Source of the DNA: Syngnathus acus
Lineage: Eukaryota > Chordata > Actinopteri > Syngnathiformes > Syngnathidae
NCBI RefSeq assembly: GCF_901709675.1
Contig: NC_051091.1
Coordinates: 11,812,967 to 11,876,966 of the forward strand
DNA length: 64,000 bases
Direction: 5' to 3'
The notes beneath the pieces were generated by a model. The model searched no databases and was not told the DNA's origin. It saw only the letters and a list, made by a program, of their open reading frames with translations. The position numbers and the translations under genes were made by a program. Below, piece by piece: positions 63,401-64,000 of this stretch (positions within the stretch are counted from its first letter, which is position 1; the number at the start of each line of letters is the position of its first letter).

Positions 63401-64000
63401 CTATATCTGTGTGTGCGTCCTCTTCGTGGCATGCCTACATATGCTCTAATACTGCACAGTATGTGATTGCAGAGGTAAAATGAAGAAAAAATAATAATAA
63501 TTTATGTGTGCAACAAAGTGTTATGATGGATTTTTCTTTCTCCAATAAAAAAGTAGTTAGGATCACTAGGGAAAAAAATTAACGTTTATGAGAAGTGTTG
63601 TATTTTCATGGTAGAAAAAAAAAATCAATATATTTTTCAGGTTAAAGCAATTTTTATGTCAAAATCAAATTACTTTATTGTAAAAAAAAACTACAGTAAC
63701 TTTTATTTCAAGTTTGTTCTTGTAATACTGCATTTTGCCTCATATTAATCCAAAAATATTATTTTTTTCATATATTATAAAAATACAACTTTATTCCTGT
63801 AATATTGCTACTTACTCTGAAATAATAATTGCCTTTTTTCTTTATAAATTTTACGAAAAAATGTTTTCTATTAAAAAATTAGACACTCATAGTATCTAGA
63901 AAAAATAGATGTTTTGATTATAAAATAACAATTTAATACATATACAAATTCTTCTTTATCTTGGGTTTTAGCCTAATAATCATTTATAATGATCAACGAC
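60455..64000 (-). other. tox2: 5' part of tox2 intron up to window edge
   Basis: No MDVR-type tox2 start exon or promoter is seen. The longest ORF (62,956-63,432, - strand) has no recognisable domain. The last 500 bp are AT-rich low complexity. Confidence 0.55.

Noticed and set aside
62956-63432. 158-codon ORF on the - strand
   Set aside because: Longest ORF in the right end, but no domain, signal or family resemblance. Ser-rich part comes from a degenerate TCC/TCA repeat; length is plausible by chance in 64 kb.

Overview
This is a vertebrate, almost certainly teleost, genomic window. Two spliced genes are recognisable by protein family and exon structure, in tail-to-tail (convergent) orientation. 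Teleost origin is suggested by tRNA-derived SINEs and TIR-bearing MITEs of types common in fish, by the microsatellite load, and by compact introns in the first gene. I cannot name the species.

Layout. Positions 1-6.45 kb (+ strand) hold the 3' two thirds of an alpha-1-syntrophin gene (snta1): six coding exons from the end of the PDZ domain to the stop at 4987-4989, then about 1.4 kb of 3' UTR. From 6.45 to about 13.1 kb is intergenic, with a 217-bp tandem duplication, a TA-flanked MITE and a perfect 13-bp hairpin. From about 13.1 kb to the right edge (- strand) lies tox2, an HMG-box nuclear factor: 3' UTR (with a TTAA-flanked MITE), then nine coding exons between 15,052 and 60,454. Their junctions are all in phase and together give 564 codons plus stop. 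The N-terminal exon(s) and promoter lie beyond 64,000. Introns of about 14, 12 and 10.7 kb separate the upstream tox2 exons. They carry old repeats (a hAT remnant with a BED-finger relic, an L2-like reverse transcriptase relic, SINEs, MITEs) and several homeodomain/SOX/RFX-motif-rich stretches that look like candidate enhancers.

The two genes are not functionally linked as far as is known: syntrophin is a dystrophin-complex scaffold and TOX2 a transcriptional regulator. Their adjacency is the notable feature. The most interesting gene-level observations are a frame-compatible 31-codon exon upstream of the conserved FDGD exon of tox2, and long glycine-rich and histidine-rich tracts in tox2. 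I found no evidence of a new multi-gene biological system, CRISPR array, rRNA or bona fide tRNA gene.
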